Origin: Stentor roeselii
Taxonomy: Eukaryota; Ciliophora; Heterotrichea; Heterotrichida; Stentoridae
Length of the DNA stretch: 64,000 bases
Assembly: GCA_006503475.1 (NCBI GenBank)
Contig: RSEH01000013.1
Location: 124,001 to 188,000, forward strand
Reading direction: 5' to 3'
Shown: in pieces, positions 40,508 through 51,636 of the stretch
Position numbering within the stretch: the stretch's first letter is position 1
Layout: the number at the start of each line of letters is the position of its first letter
Program-made: the position numbers and the translations under genes
Notes under the pieces: generated by a model
Told to the model about the DNA's origin: nothing
Seen by the model: only the letters and a program-made list of their open reading frames with translations
Databases searched by the model: none

Positions 40508-41107
40508 ATGTCTTATTTTGATTATCGCAGAGACCCTATACTTCAAGTTAATGTGCAGGTTGCACAGCCGAAACCATGCAAATCTGCGGTACCTTCGTAT
40601 ATGAAAATTACAAATTGGCTTGAAAACAAGCCAAAAGGTATCGGAAGAGGGCAGTTTTTCAGTCAAGCTGAAGGGTCATTCAGGGTCGGCAAAGAACAAG
40701 TCAGTTCCTTCAAGCCCACCAAAAAGGTGTACCCGGTGATCCCTCCTTATTCATACGAAAAGCCTGAAGGAACAAAAAAAATAATGGTGCCTCCAGGAAG
40801 AGATCCTATTTTAAACCCTGATAACGACTCAAAAATCACTGGAAAAAGAATAAAAAACACCGCTTTTGTCACCTCAGGTCATGGAAGACATGAACAATCT
40901 TTAAGTTCTAGTGGAAAGAATGATAACTAGTAAGAAATAAGCAGTTTGAAAAGAAATACAAGCAATGTTTTTAATGAAAAATGTTATGTGGAAAATGCTT
41001 CTCAGAGAAAGAGAATGCCGGAAAGACCTTCGAGCACTGGAGACTTGCTGAGATATGAGTTTGCTCTGCCTTTTAGAGAGGATAAAATTACTAGAAAAAT
41101 TGTTTGA
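40508..41107 (+). CDS. Hypothetical two-exon protein, possible cilia-associated protein
   Basis: A 15-nt intron at 40930-40944 joins exon 1 (40508-40929) to exon 2 (40945-41107), giving 194 residues. Without splicing the frame stops at TAG one base into the intron. Exon 2 reads YLKRNTSNVF...RRPSSTGDLL-like (actual 'MPERPSSTGDLLRYEFALPF') and ends RKIV. The protein is basic and rich in Pro/Gly loops ('KPKGIGRGQFFSQAEGSFRV', 'FVTSGHGRHEQS') with no globular domain. It has the look of small microtubule-inner or flagella-associated proteins, but that is impression only. The stop codon lies inside the first copy of a tandem repeat that duplicates the gene's 3' end. Confidence 0.7.
40930..40944 (+). 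other. 15-nt intron
   Basis: GTAAGAAATAAGCAG. The 5' junction splits a codon (ta|t). Removal opens 54 further codons downstream. The acceptor is CAG rather than the more common TAG; A at position 10 is conserved. Confidence 0.75.
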
Positions 41108-41350
41108 TTAATCATAATTTAGAGATTATTATATTGAGGATTAAAAGCAGGTTTGATTATTTTGGTAGAGGTTACTAAATTTATTAGAAAAATTCTTTAG
41201 AGATTATTATATTGAGGATTAAAAGTAGGTATGATTATTTTGGTAGAGGTTAATAAAATTACTAGAAAAATTGTTTGATTAATCATATTTTAGAGATTAT
41301 TATATTGGAATTAAAAAAAGGTTTATAATTTTGGTAGAGGTTAATAATAA
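41085..41350. repeat. Three tandem copies of a 76-96 nt unit including a gene's 3' end
   Basis: Copies lie at about 41085-41180, 41180-41255 and 41256-41350. They share TTAGAGATTATTATATTG, then GATTAAAA, then TTTGGTAGAGGTTA. Copies 1 and 3 also share actagaaaaattgtttga, the last codons and stop of the preceding gene; copy 2 lacks about 20 nt there. The remaining stretch to 41615 is AT-rich with nothing visible. Confidence 0.8.
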
Positions 41351-41615
41351 TCAAATTTTCTATCATCTAAGAATAAGTATGAAAGTTGTTGAAAATAAAA
41401 GTTTATCTTTTATTTAAGGGATTTTCTATGATTATAAAGTAATTTAGTTTCAATAGTGAAAATAATTTCTAAAGTTTAGATAATCGAAGTTAAATTGCTA
41501 GTAATTGAGATTTGATATTATTGTAAAAATTGCCTACAATTACAAAGTGATTTTGTTAGAATAAGACTACTAAACACTTCTATTCTATATCTATTAAATA
41601 TAAAAATTTCAATTT

Positions 41616-43514
41616 TTAAGCTGTACTTCTGGTAGAATTCGCTATTTTAATTAATCCCCTCTGAACCACTTCAATTTCCTTCTTATTAAAATCTGAGTAT
41701 TTCTTACTTTTAAACTCTTTATCAGTCAAAACATCTTCAAGTTTTTTCTTGATATCATCACTTGTTTTCTTCTTCTTCTCTCTTTCAAATATCAAATAAA
41801 GAACAGTCATCAGCTTCAAAACAAGAACCCTTCCAAAACTATCTCTATTCTCTTTAATAATCGGCCAAAGAATCTGCACATAAGCATCATAAGCATCTTT
41901 AGGATCAAGAAACCTTAAAATACTTTTAAAGCTCAAATAAATATTCATCTGTAAATTTTCATCATGTGTGAAAGCCTTCTCCACAAGTTCCTGCATAATT
42001 TTAAAAGAATTTTCTTGTTGCCCATAAAATCTCTGTAAAATCCACAAAGAATAATATTCCCGAGCACTTTCTCCCAAAATAGAAAAAGTCTGAGTGATCA
42101 ATCTAGTATTTTTATAAAGGACAAGTTTTGCAAGCATTTTAGCGACAAGTATTAAATACCCGTTTTCCTTGCAATGTAATACAAAACAAGCATGAATCAC
42201 ATCATTCATCGACGATACATTGACCCCTAAACTAGGAAGTTTACTTGGGCAGTTGGCAAACCAGACATCTTCCACTCGACTGACAAAAAAATTTCGAATA
42301 GCTTTTAAAAATTCCAAGTCCCAGGAGTTTTTTCTGATTAAATCCTTAACAACGCCGTACAAAAGAGCTAATGCATCAAAAGCAGTGAAAATATAAACAA
42401 GTTGCATCATTTCACTGATAAGAAAAGAAGCAGCAGTACTTGCATCAAGAGTTTTAAAGTCCTGAGAAACAAGATAAACATTGTTATAGTTGAAATCATA
42501 GCAAGTCTGATAAAGTCTTTTTATCAAGTCGAAATTTTCCTTTATTTTCTGCCCTATGGGTGTTAATTGACTCAAGGTTATTGTTGTCGGGGTCATTTGA
42601 ATAGGGTTGGCCTTGAATGTCTTGTAAGTTGGTTCAAAAGCAGGTTCCAAGGTGTACCGGGTGTTATAAGCAGGCTTGCATCTTTTAGAAGTCGCTGGTT
42701 TAACACCCTGGACTGACTGTCCAACACCTGCTTGGTTGAAAAGTCCTGGATTCACTGAAACGTGTCTTCCTCCATCTTTATCTGAAAGATTTTCAGGTTT
42801 TTTTGAAATCAGAGAGAAAAGTTCAAGGTCTTCTGGAGAATCTTTAATGGTGCTGGTTGATAATCGGATCGTTTCCATCACTTTTTGAACTGAGTTCTTT
42901 TTACCCCTGGTCATCGGCTTTTCAATGATTTTTTTAGTTTTAGTTTCAGAGATTTCTCCTTCTTCTGACTCAGAATAAGCTTTTAACTTTTTCACAGATT
43001 CTGAAAGGTTTAATGGGTTTGATGGCCCTGGACTTCGAGAACTGGAAGGACCTGGTGGAACCTGACGTTTCTGGGGAAGGACAGGTGGTGAATTTTCGAT
43101 GATCACAGGGACTTTTGAAGGTGGATTTTCATGGATCACAGGGACTTTTGAAGGTGACTTCACAGCTCTAGTAACTTTTTTATCAGTCTTTATGGCTTTT
43201 GTTTGTATTTTAGGAACTTCCACATCTTCAGAACTTGACTGTTTTTTATTTTGTTTCAACTTGACCTGACTTTTTATTTCTTGATTCCTTTGAATTTCTA
43301 TTTGAGGTCCGAGTTCATCAGAAAGTTTTGTGTTAGTTGTCAAGTTTTTCATGTGAGGCACAGTTAAAGACTCAGAAGTTTTACTTTTAAATAACTTGAG
43401 TTTAAGTTTTTTGCATTTGCTTCGATAATGATCAAGTTCTTTAATAACGATGTAAAGTTCTTTTTCCAGTGTCTGGACCCTGGATTTAAGTACTTTTGAC
43501 TCGTTTTCTTCCAT
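41616..43514 (-). CDS. Hypothetical protein, coiled-coil N-terminus and helical C-terminal domain
   Basis: The 632-residue protein starts at ATG 43514 (MEENESKVLKSRVQTLEKEL). A longer frame to 43643 is open, but it would run into the divergent gene, and ATG 43514 carries CTTATAAAC directly upstream. Residues 1-45 are coiled coil. Residues about 50-330 are disordered and Lys/Ser/Pro-rich ('PSKVPVIHENPPSKVPVIIE' is an internal duplication). Residues about 330-625 are an all-helical repeat-like domain ('ILQRFYGQQENSFKIMQELV', 'YDAYVQILWPIIKENR') of armadillo/HEAT appearance. I do not recognise a family. Confidence 0.75.
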   Translation of the reverse strand: MEENESKVLKSRVQTLEKELYIVIKELDHYRSKCKKLKLKLFKSKTSESLTVPHMKNLTTNTKLSDELGPQIEIQRNQEIKSQVKLKQNKKQSSSEDVEVPKIQTKAIKTDKKVTRAVKSPSKVPVIHENPPSKVPVIIENSPPVLPQKRQVPPGPSSSRSPGPSNPLNLSESVKKLKAYSESEEGEISETKTKKIIEKPMTRGKKNSVQKVMETIRLSTSTIKDSPEDLELFSLISKKPENLSDKDGGRHVSVNPGLFNQAGVGQSVQGVKPATSKRCKPAYNTRYTLEPAFEPTYKTFKANPIQMTPTTITLSQLTPIGQKIKENFDLIKRLYQTCYDFNYNNVYLVSQDFKTLDASTAASFLISEMMQLVYIFTAFDALALLYGVVKDLIRKNSWDLEFLKAIRNFFVSRVEDVWFANCPSKLPSLGVNVSSMNDVIHACFVLHCKENGYLILVAKMLAKLVLYKNTRLITQTFSILGESAREYYSLWILQRFYGQQENSFKIMQELVEKAFTHDENLQMNIYLSFKSILRFLDPKDAYDAYVQILWPIIKENRDSFGRVLVLKLMTVLYLIFEREKKKKTSDDIKKKLEDVLTDKEFKSKKYSDFNKKEIEVVQRGLIKIANSTRSTA

Positions 43515-43530
43515 GTTTATAAGGACGTAA
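43515..43530. promoter_or_regulatory. 16-nt bidirectional intergenic segment
   Basis: gtttataaggacgtaa is all that separates the start codons of two divergent genes. It gives CTTATAAAC-ATG on the minus side and GGACGTAA-ATG on the plus side. Both genes are independently supported beyond the start region. Confidence 0.55.
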
Positions 43531-44268
43531 ATGGACTTCGCCCTATACGATGTGGAAGTGAAAGGCTTGTCTCGAGACAGTGAATCAGTCTGCGCATGCA
43601 TAATAGTCTCAGGAGTGATTTCAAAGCGAAACCGCTTCTGCACGACTTACTCAGTAGGCGACCAAGTGGTCCTCTTCGCTGCAGAGTCAAGTGTGGAACT
43701 TCAAGAAGAAGAAGACTCTCTCATAGTTCAAGTAAGTGAAAGTTTCATCATTCCTAAAACAAACGACGTGAATCATGAAGCTTTCGTCATCCAACTACGA
43801 AATATTTTCAGAACTTTAAATGCGCTGCATTATTCTCTATCAGTTCTCTCTGGAGAAAGCATTTTCATCTTGCACCCTCCTGATGTGACTCCAATGCAAA
43901 TCTCAGCACTTCTTGGACTTACTGTTTTTTACTACTCTAAAGAAGACCTCAAGTCAAAAACTGTGAAACTTGCAAGTTTTCCTGAACATCTTCTGAGTGA
44001 AACAGGAGGACTGGGTGTTAATCACGTACTCGACTTTTCTACTTCACATTCATCTTCAGTGAAAAAAGCAGTTCTTGACTGTTTATCAATTCGAGGAAAA
44101 TGGGCTTTAAAAAATACTGAGTTTCAACTCGACCCTCCAGAAACTTCGATTTTATTCTTGAAAAACGCGTCGATTTCTTTTTTTAATGAAAACTCTTGGC
44201 CTTATAACGGAATTGAACAAGCGAAATTTTTACATCTTTTAAACAATGCGATGAAGTACGTGAAATAA
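43531..44268 (+). CDS. CRYZL1: CRYZL1-like quinone-oxidoreductase-family protein, degenerate
   Basis: The 245-residue protein is recognisable at its C-terminal half as the crystallin-zeta-like 1 (MDR superfamily) family. 'LSETGGLGVNHVLDFS' is followed by 'FQLDPPETSILFLKNASISF' and 'NGIEQAKFLHLLNNAMKYV', which parallel the human protein closely. The N-terminal GroES-like part is shortened. The Rossmann Gly motif that binds NADPH is gone ('ESIFILHPPDVTPMQ' in its place), and the protein ends about 100 residues early. It is therefore likely a non-catalytic scaffold protein. The gene following on the same strand starts 11 nt after the stop. Confidence 0.75.
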   Translation: MDFALYDVEVKGLSRDSESVCACIIVSGVISKRNRFCTTYSVGDQVVLFAAESSVELQEEEDSLIVQVSESFIIPKTNDVNHEAFVIQLRNIFRTLNALHYSLSVLSGESIFILHPPDVTPMQISALLGLTVFYYSKEDLKSKTVKLASFPEHLLSETGGLGVNHVLDFSTSHSSSVKKAVLDCLSIRGKWALKNTEFQLDPPETSILFLKNASISFFNENSWPYNGIEQAKFLHLLNNAMKYVK

Positions 44269-44279
44269 TTATTTAATTT

Positions 44280-45428
44280 ATGAGGATTTTTGGAGGGTTT
44301 CTGGTTCTTTGTTTTGCTAACTTTGAAGTCTATCAAGAGTCTTTTCAGCTTGTTAAGTCTTCAGCTGATCATAAGTTTGAAGTGCATAAAGAAGTGAATT
44401 CAGAGAGTTGTTTAGTTGTCATGAAAATCGGCTCGGTGCCTTACTTTGAATACGACAAGAATGAAGACTCTTGGAATATCTCTGCAACTTTTTTTGATTC
44501 AGTCAGCTGGATTCGCGGGTCTGAAGTTTTGAAGGTTGAAATTCCTGGAACGATTTCAGGAAGGGCTTATTTGGGACTGTATTCAACTAAGGATATTCCT
44601 TACTTTAAAGTGGAAAATAGTGAAAAGTCTAAAACTTCTTGTCTTTTTCCTTGCAAAAATCAAGGAGTATGTCAAAAAGGAAAGTGTCATTGTAAGGATA
44701 ACTATGGAGGGACTGACTGTTCTATTTACTTCGTTGAACTAGAAAGTGACAAGAAAGAAGAATTTTCAATCTCGAGTCTTAAGTGGAAGTTCTTTCAGAT
44801 ATCATCAAATTCAGACCTGTACTTAAAATTTAAAAGCAAATCAGAGAAATCTTTACGTCTTTACATTGAAAAAAAACACAATTCTGCCCTTCCCACAATG
44901 CTTGACTCGAAAGAGTTCACCACATCAAGCTCATTATCAAAAACTTTCACCGACTCATCAAATGACTTGCGTTTTTCTTTGTACTGCATGAAGTCCTCAG
45001 GGTCTTGTTCAGGAAGTTTAAAAATTTCAAGTATTTCTTATGAAAGTTACTTGTGGGTTATTATTTTTTCAGTCATTGTCGGAATTTTCTTTGTTGGAGC
45101 TGTTCCTTTAGTCTTGATTTACTGTAAAAAACATGGAAAAGGCCAAATCAAAGCCATTCAAATCACCAAGGAACAACTGGAAAAAATGTTTCCTTGTGAG
45201 GATTGGGATGGGGAGACTACTGAGGTTTGCTCGATTTGTTTGGATGAACTGAAAAGTAAAATATGCAGGGTTCTTAGCTGTGGCCATCCTTTTCATGTGG
45301 AATGTATTGATGAGTGGGCTGAAAGCAACTTGGACTGTCCCGTCTGCAAGCAGAATATTATCGAAGAGTATTTTGAGAAAAAGCATAAGGATAAGGGAAA
45401 AGAAGTCCTGCTGACTGAAAACGTTTAA
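44280..45428 (+). CDS. Single-pass membrane RING-H2 ubiquitin ligase with EGF-like domain
   Basis: The 382-residue protein begins with a hydrophobic signal sequence, MRIFGGFLVLCFANF. The extracellular part carries an EGF-like module at about 120-148 (SCLFPCKNQGVCQKGKCHCK then DNYGGTDCS). One membrane helix spans about 257-281 ('YLWVIIFSVIVGIFFVGAVP'). A cytosolic RING-H2 finger at about 316-358 has CSICLDELKSK, then CGHPFHVECIDEW, then CPVC; all eight zinc ligands are present. The PA-TM-RING-like layout predicts an endomembrane or surface E3 ligase; here the lumenal domain is EGF-type plus a beta-rich N-terminal part. Confidence 0.9.
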   Translation: MRIFGGFLVLCFANFEVYQESFQLVKSSADHKFEVHKEVNSESCLVVMKIGSVPYFEYDKNEDSWNISATFFDSVSWIRGSEVLKVEIPGTISGRAYLGLYSTKDIPYFKVENSEKSKTSCLFPCKNQGVCQKGKCHCKDNYGGTDCSIYFVELESDKKEEFSISSLKWKFFQISSNSDLYLKFKSKSEKSLRLYIEKKHNSALPTMLDSKEFTTSSSLSKTFTDSSNDLRFSLYCMKSSGSCSGSLKISSISYESYLWVIIFSVIVGIFFVGAVPLVLIYCKKHGKGQIKAIQITKEQLEKMFPCEDWDGETTEVCSICLDELKSKICRVLSCGHPFHVECIDEWAESNLDCPVCKQNIIEEYFEKKHKDKGKEVLLTENV

Positions 45429-45493
45429 ATTGTTTTTATTAATTCAAAAATTTGTTTTCAAGAGTTTATATTAAATCAAGAGTTTATATTAAT

Positions 45494-47299
45494 TCAAGTG
45501 TTCCGCTCAATAAACCTCGAAACCTCAGCAATTTCCTTCTTTCTTCTAAAAAACTTTGAAAAACTTGCAGGTCTTTTCATCTTTTTCTCCTCTGACGGTT
45601 TCAACGACTTCAACTTGAAATTCCCAATACTCTGACTAAATCTAAACTTTTTCACATCAACCACCGAAGAGTTTTTTTGAAGTTTTTTCAGTCCTTCCTG
45701 TGACTTTTTCATATATTTCTTGAAGCAGTCTTCACAAACATCAACAGTTTTATCAAAGTTGCATTTAATCAAATTCTGCAAATCATTTTCCGCTTCTTTC
45801 AAAGAAGTCGAAAGTATTTTAAAGACTTTCGGGCCCGAGTGCGATTCAGAAATATTTAAAGTATCAAGACTATCATCCATGGTTTCCTTAAACCTGCAGA
45901 ATCTTCCAGGGCACCTGAAGATATTTTTCGCTTCAGAGACAGGAACTGGAACAGCAGCGAATTTTTTTTTAGTGAAACTTTTCACATCAATAAAGAAAAA
46001 ATTTCCTGAAAAGTCTTCACAAAAGTCAACAACAGCTGATTCGATAAACTCATTAGACCTTGCGAAAAACCTGCAGTTTAAAGCTTTTTTCAGTGAAAGA
46101 ACTGACTTTTCAATGGAATCACTGTCAAAAGGTTGAGAAATCGACGTGGTTGTAAACCTTTCTTGATCAGAAGTATCAATTAAAAAAATGGTTTTCAGTT
46201 TGTAAATCAAAAAATTACTGAAAACGTTTTCTTCTGCCAAAGAATTGAAAAATTTGGAAGGTGTTGAAGATTCTAGTTCTTTGAATAGAGTTTGAAGAGA
46301 GTCCTCGATAAACATGCAGGATTGCCAGATTTCCTCGAAGTACCTGTCGAGTTCGTTGAGTTGATTTGTGTTGACTCGTTGTCTTCTCATTATCGGGTTC
46401 GAATGTCTAGTCTCTACTTTTTTCTTCCGTGGCAAGTGAATGATTTTTTCATTAAAAGCCGTAGTGTCCATTTCAATCATGTTTAAAGCGAAGTTCTTCT
46501 CTTCCAGGTACATCTTTCCTCGATCAAGTACTTCAAATTCATCCATTTCCTCAAGGATGCTGTTAACTTCATGAGAAACCTGCTGATGTCTCTTGTTTAA
46601 GACACTTTCTGAAGGATTTTCTAGAATCGTTGCAATTTTTCTTATTTTTAAAGACTTTTTAACCTGCAAAGGCTTCGGGTCTTGTTTTCTGTCGAATCTT
46701 GTCTTGCTGCAGAGGCTGAAGTAACTGAAATTATTTTCTGAGTAAAAAACTCTGATTTTAAAAGCCTTATTTCCTTTAGGCACGATGAATCTTTGTAAAA
46801 TCGCTCCTGTTTTCATCCCGTTGTTGATTTCGAATAAGAACTCAGAGGCTTTCATGATGATTCGAGCACTTCCTGTGATCGTTGACTTTACTATTGCCAA
46901 AGGAGTAGGAAAAGGCTTTTTACTTGCTTGTCGGTGATACTCGAAAATCTTGTAAATCGTTTCAAAATGACTGAATTTCAAACCTGTCTTCATCTTCAAC
47001 AGTCCTTCAGCATCAGTGTAAAAAAAGACAGGAGTGTTGAACCCGTATCCAAAAACAAGAGTTTCAGGAAATCGAACTGTGACTTTTTGCCCATGAATCA
47101 ACTTCGACAATATCAAAAACTGGTCTCGACTCATTGAAAGTCCAGCTACACTTGGAGGGTCTTCAAACGAAATCGATTTAAAAAGTCCTTCTTCTTGTTG
47201 TTTTAATATCTCAAAAACCGGTTTAGGTTTCGAAAACCAAACTCTTTTATTATCTCCTTTAAAACTTTGACTAAAACTCCTGAAATTATTACTTTCCAT
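45494..47299 (-). CDS. Hypothetical protein
   Basis: The 601-residue frame is intact, with no recognised family. Residues about 40-215 are strand-rich ('DQFLILSKLIHGQKVTVRFP', 'NFSYFSLCSKTRFDRK'). Residues about 240-350 are charged helices, and 350-540 a mixed region with 'FIDVKSFTKKKFAAVPVP' and 'RFCRFKETMDD'. The basic tail ends 'FSKFFRRKKEIAEVSRFIER'. Two near CxxC pairs (LIKC..., 'VDVCEDCFKKY') may bind metal but are isolated. It starts 10 nt after the helicase gene's stop on the same strand. Confidence 0.75.
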   Translation of the reverse strand: MESNNFRSFSQSFKGDNKRVWFSKPKPVFEILKQQEEGLFKSISFEDPPSVAGLSMSRDQFLILSKLIHGQKVTVRFPETLVFGYGFNTPVFFYTDAEGLLKMKTGLKFSHFETIYKIFEYHRQASKKPFPTPLAIVKSTITGSARIIMKASEFLFEINNGMKTGAILQRFIVPKGNKAFKIRVFYSENNFSYFSLCSKTRFDRKQDPKPLQVKKSLKIRKIATILENPSESVLNKRHQQVSHEVNSILEEMDEFEVLDRGKMYLEEKNFALNMIEMDTTAFNEKIIHLPRKKKVETRHSNPIMRRQRVNTNQLNELDRYFEEIWQSCMFIEDSLQTLFKELESSTPSKFFNSLAEENVFSNFLIYKLKTIFLIDTSDQERFTTTSISQPFDSDSIEKSVLSLKKALNCRFFARSNEFIESAVVDFCEDFSGNFFFIDVKSFTKKKFAAVPVPVSEAKNIFRCPGRFCRFKETMDDSLDTLNISESHSGPKVFKILSTSLKEAENDLQNLIKCNFDKTVDVCEDCFKKYMKKSQEGLKKLQKNSSVVDVKKFRFSQSIGNFKLKSLKPSEEKKMKRPASFSKFFRRKKEIAEVSRFIERNT

Positions 47300-47309
47300 A
47301 ATGAATTAT

Positions 47310-48739
<1,430 letters not shown>

Positions 48740-48749
48740 TTATGGGGGC

Positions 48750-50147
48750 TTAAGTAATTAAAGAAAATAAACCTGTTGATGAGTTAGGGTCGGCTTTTAA
48801 GTCAATTATGACTTTGACCAGGTCCTCTGAGACCAGTTGCACGAGTCTTTCAGTGACGGGCTAATTGAGGATTACTGTGCTGTAGTCCATTGCTGGGCTC
48901 GTGTTTACTTCTAACAGCCAAACTGACAGGTCGGTCGATACCATCAGGTCCAAGCCGAGCAGTTCAAACGAGTTCTTCCGACTCAACTTGCCCGGAGTTC
49001 GCAAAACTGCCTTTATTATTAAAACAATCTTCGGAAAAAGGTCTAAAGTCCACACATCTCTTCCAAATTCATTTTCAAGAAAACACTGAAAGTCCTCGAT
49101 CGACCACATCGAAGAACCTTTCAAAAAACTTTCAGATTCCTTTGAAATGCTGTTGTTTGTCAGATGTCGGAAGTTGTTTGAAAGCTCGTTGAATGAAAAG
49201 TCTTCAGCTGCGAAGCGTAAGTAACACTTTTTGTAGACCCAGACTTGCAGAGGGTCCATGTTCGTGATGAGCACCCATTGACGGATGTCGAATTTTCTGT
49301 TGTTTACCAGGAGCGGGTTTTCGATGTACTTCTGAGCCACCCAGTAGTTCGGCTCTTCGACGTATTTTAAAATGTCTTCAAGGCGGTTAAATAAAATAAT
49401 GTCTCTTCCTCTTGATTTTCGACCTGGTTTAATTATCCAAATGTTTTGAAAACCGTTTAAGTCATCTTGAGGGTCTAGTTTTTTCAGACTTTCAAGTAAA
49501 TTTCGCACCTTTTCTAATATCGTTGTAAGAGGGTCACTTGAAAGGGAAGGGTTTGATTCACAAGTTCCTGTTAAAACTTCCCAGTCTTGCTCTCGAACTA
49601 AAGATATCTTCAAGTCTTTCGAACCCCAGGCGACTACTCGACTGACAATCTCAATCGCGGCGTTTATTTTAAAGAGGTCCTGTTCCAACCCAATCATAAA
49701 CTTTTTCAGCATGGAAACCGCGAAAAGGACTTTAAAGTGAACCTGAAACATTTGAAGGCTCTTGCCTTCCATTTGGAAACATCTGGGGAAATAATGATTG
49801 TGAGGCAAAAAAGAAGGACTCAACTTTTTAGTGATGTTGAAGGAAAGGTTCCATTTCGCTGATAATTCGAAGTTTCGAGGAAAGTGGTTCAAAGTTTGCC
49901 AGTCTTTCAGATTTTCAGGGATTCTCGCCTTTCGAGAGTATTTCAAGTCGAAAAAAACGCTGTTGTCGTCTTTGTTTTGAACCCACCCGCGAGATGTTAG
50001 CGCTTTTGAGATGTCTGGGTAGTTCCAGTCGCAGATAAAAACTTTTGAGTCCTCGTTTTGAAGGAAATCTTTTTTCCATTTCAAGTAGAGGGTGTAACTG
50101 GGTGAGTTCTTCTGGGAATCTTCTTTGGGTATAAGGCTTTCTTGCAT
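48750..50147 (-). CDS. Tubulin-tyrosine-ligase-like protein, TTLL3/8 (glycylase) type
   Basis: The spliced protein is 460 residues: exon 1 50147-48876 and exon 2 48860-48750. The TTL ATP-grasp core includes 'WIIKPGRKSRGRDIILFNR', 'WVAQKYIENPLL', 'RKFDIRQWVLI', 'YLRFAAEDFSF', 'HLTNNSI' and 'WLLEVNTSPAM'. Sequence after splicing, STPVTERLVQLVSEDLVKVI, continues the family's conserved C-terminal helix. The closest match in memory is TTLL3/TTLL8, which add glycine to tubulin in cilia, in keeping with a ciliate. Initiase versus elongase activity is not decided. Unspliced, the protein would end at VILN and lose this helix. It is 10 nt from the helicase start. Confidence 0.88.
48861..48875 (-). other. 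15-nt intron
   Basis: GTAATCCTCAATTAG. Retaining it ends the protein at YSTVILN; removing it gives YSTPVTERLV, which fits the family. Confidence 0.92.
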
Positions 50148-51120
50148 TTTAGAAAATTTTGGAGATTGTGGAATTTGGATATGGAAATTTTTAGGATTGT
50201 GTTTTTTTATAGTGGGTGAATTAGCGTGTTTTTAGGGTTTTTTAGTGTTTAAGAGTGGATTTTAAAGGTTTTTATAGGTTTAGGGTTTTAGAGATTGGAA
50301 TTTTTAGATCTTTTTGAAGCGAAACTCAAGAATAATGAAAAGATGAAAATATTTAAGTAGGCACTAAATCTATCTGCATGAACCTAAATTGATTTTCCAC
50401 ATAACTATCTGAAATTTATTTAAGTTGATCTTAAGTTGATCATTATAAGTAATGTAGAATAAATTTTCGTAAAACTGAAATTCAAATTATTTGGAAATGA
50501 ATTTATCATGAGGAAGAAAACTACAAAAATAATTAATAATCAGTAAAAACCTTTCTTTAATTCCCAAAATATATTACTGAGAAAAAAAAAATTTTCATTA
50601 CTTAAGTGATTGAGGTGATATCGATAAGATTATTCGAAATTAAACCTTTCTTTCACTATATTAGAAAAACTCTGAATACTGTTAAGCACAGGTTTTTTTT
50701 TTCAATCTAATCCTAATTGATTTCACAAAAAAGAAAATTTCAAAAACCCTCTTCTTTCAGACCTTGAAAACGTCTTACTTTTAGTCAAATTCTATTTTTC
50801 AAGTAAATACAAATCGTATCTTTTTATATTTGAAATCTAGGAACTCTGAATTCTTAATTACTTCTTGAATAATTCTCCATCTCTCGGAAGTTCTTAAGGA
50901 AAAAGAATTATTTGTTTTAACTAAATAGCCATTTTCATTTTTACCATCAATTTTTAAGTTAAAATCCAGTGAGAAATCGTTCCAATTTTTTGACCTCGTA
51001 AAAACTTGAAATTTTCACTAAGATTAATCGTTTTTCGATCAATCTTATTTCCTCTATAATTAAAAACACTGTTATTCTGAATCATTGATGAAAAGTATTA
51101 AGCAACAATGGCGATAAAAA
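50148..51120. other. Divergent intergenic region (973 nt)
   Basis: The left 180 nt, just upstream of the tubulin-ligase gene, are G/T-rich on the plus strand (TTTTTAGGGTTTTTTAGTG) and therefore A/C-rich on its coding strand. The rest is plain AT-rich DNA with no convincing frame, repeat or RNA. GGCGATAAAAA precedes the plus-strand zinc-finger ATG. Confidence 0.5.
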
Positions 51121-51465
51121 ATGAAAGAAGTATCTGAGTTCAAGGTCAGTTTATACTGTTGCATGTTAAACAACTGCAACAAGAGCTACAGCACCAAATT
51201 CAATTTAAAGAGACACGTGGAAATATTTCATTTGAAGCAAAAGAAACACTATTGCGGAGAATGCGATCGATTTTTTGTAAGTCAACAAAACCTCAGAGAA
51301 CATTCGTTCATACACAGTGGACTTAAACCTTATAAATGCCCTTATTGTGAAGAATGCTTTAGACAAATCAGCCAGTTAGCTATTCACAGAAGAAATCATG
51401 AAATGAATTATTTACCGAAAGAATTCGGCTTTGAAACTGGAAACGAATCTAAGTCAAACTGCTAA
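51121..51465 (+). CDS. Small C2H2 zinc-finger protein
   Basis: The 114-residue protein is essentially three C2H2 fingers in a row. Finger 1 (CCMLNNCNKSYSTKFNLKRH...H) is near residues 13-37. Finger 2 (CGECDRFFVSQQNLREHSFIH) is near 46-66. Finger 3 (CPYCEECFRQISQLAIHRRNH) is near 74-94. The last two are joined by the canonical SGLKPYK linker. A sequence-specific DNA- or RNA-binding role is likely. C2H2 genes are relatively few in ciliates. There is no activation or membrane region, and the tail is short. Confidence 0.88.
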   Translation: MKEVSEFKVSLYCCMLNNCNKSYSTKFNLKRHVEIFHLKQKKHYCGECDRFFVSQQNLREHSFIHSGLKPYKCPYCEECFRQISQLAIHRRNHEMNYLPKEFGFETGNESKSNC

Positions 51466-51636
51466 ATTTTCTTCTAATCGCAGTTGAGACTTGCAATAAC
51501 ATTATTAAAAAAACATTCTCATAAATCCAACTCCTCTACTCATCTAAATACCAACTCAATTAAGAAGTCCAAATACCAAAACAATAAATCCTTAAAAAAT
51601 CATCTCAAATGATCAAAAATCATTCTACCTTAATTA

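Noticed and set aside
41616-43643. Longer start (43643) for the minus coiled-coil gene
   Set aside because: It would overlap the first 38 codons of the CRYZL1-like gene; ATG 43514 has CTTATAAAC immediately upstream and starts the coiled coil.
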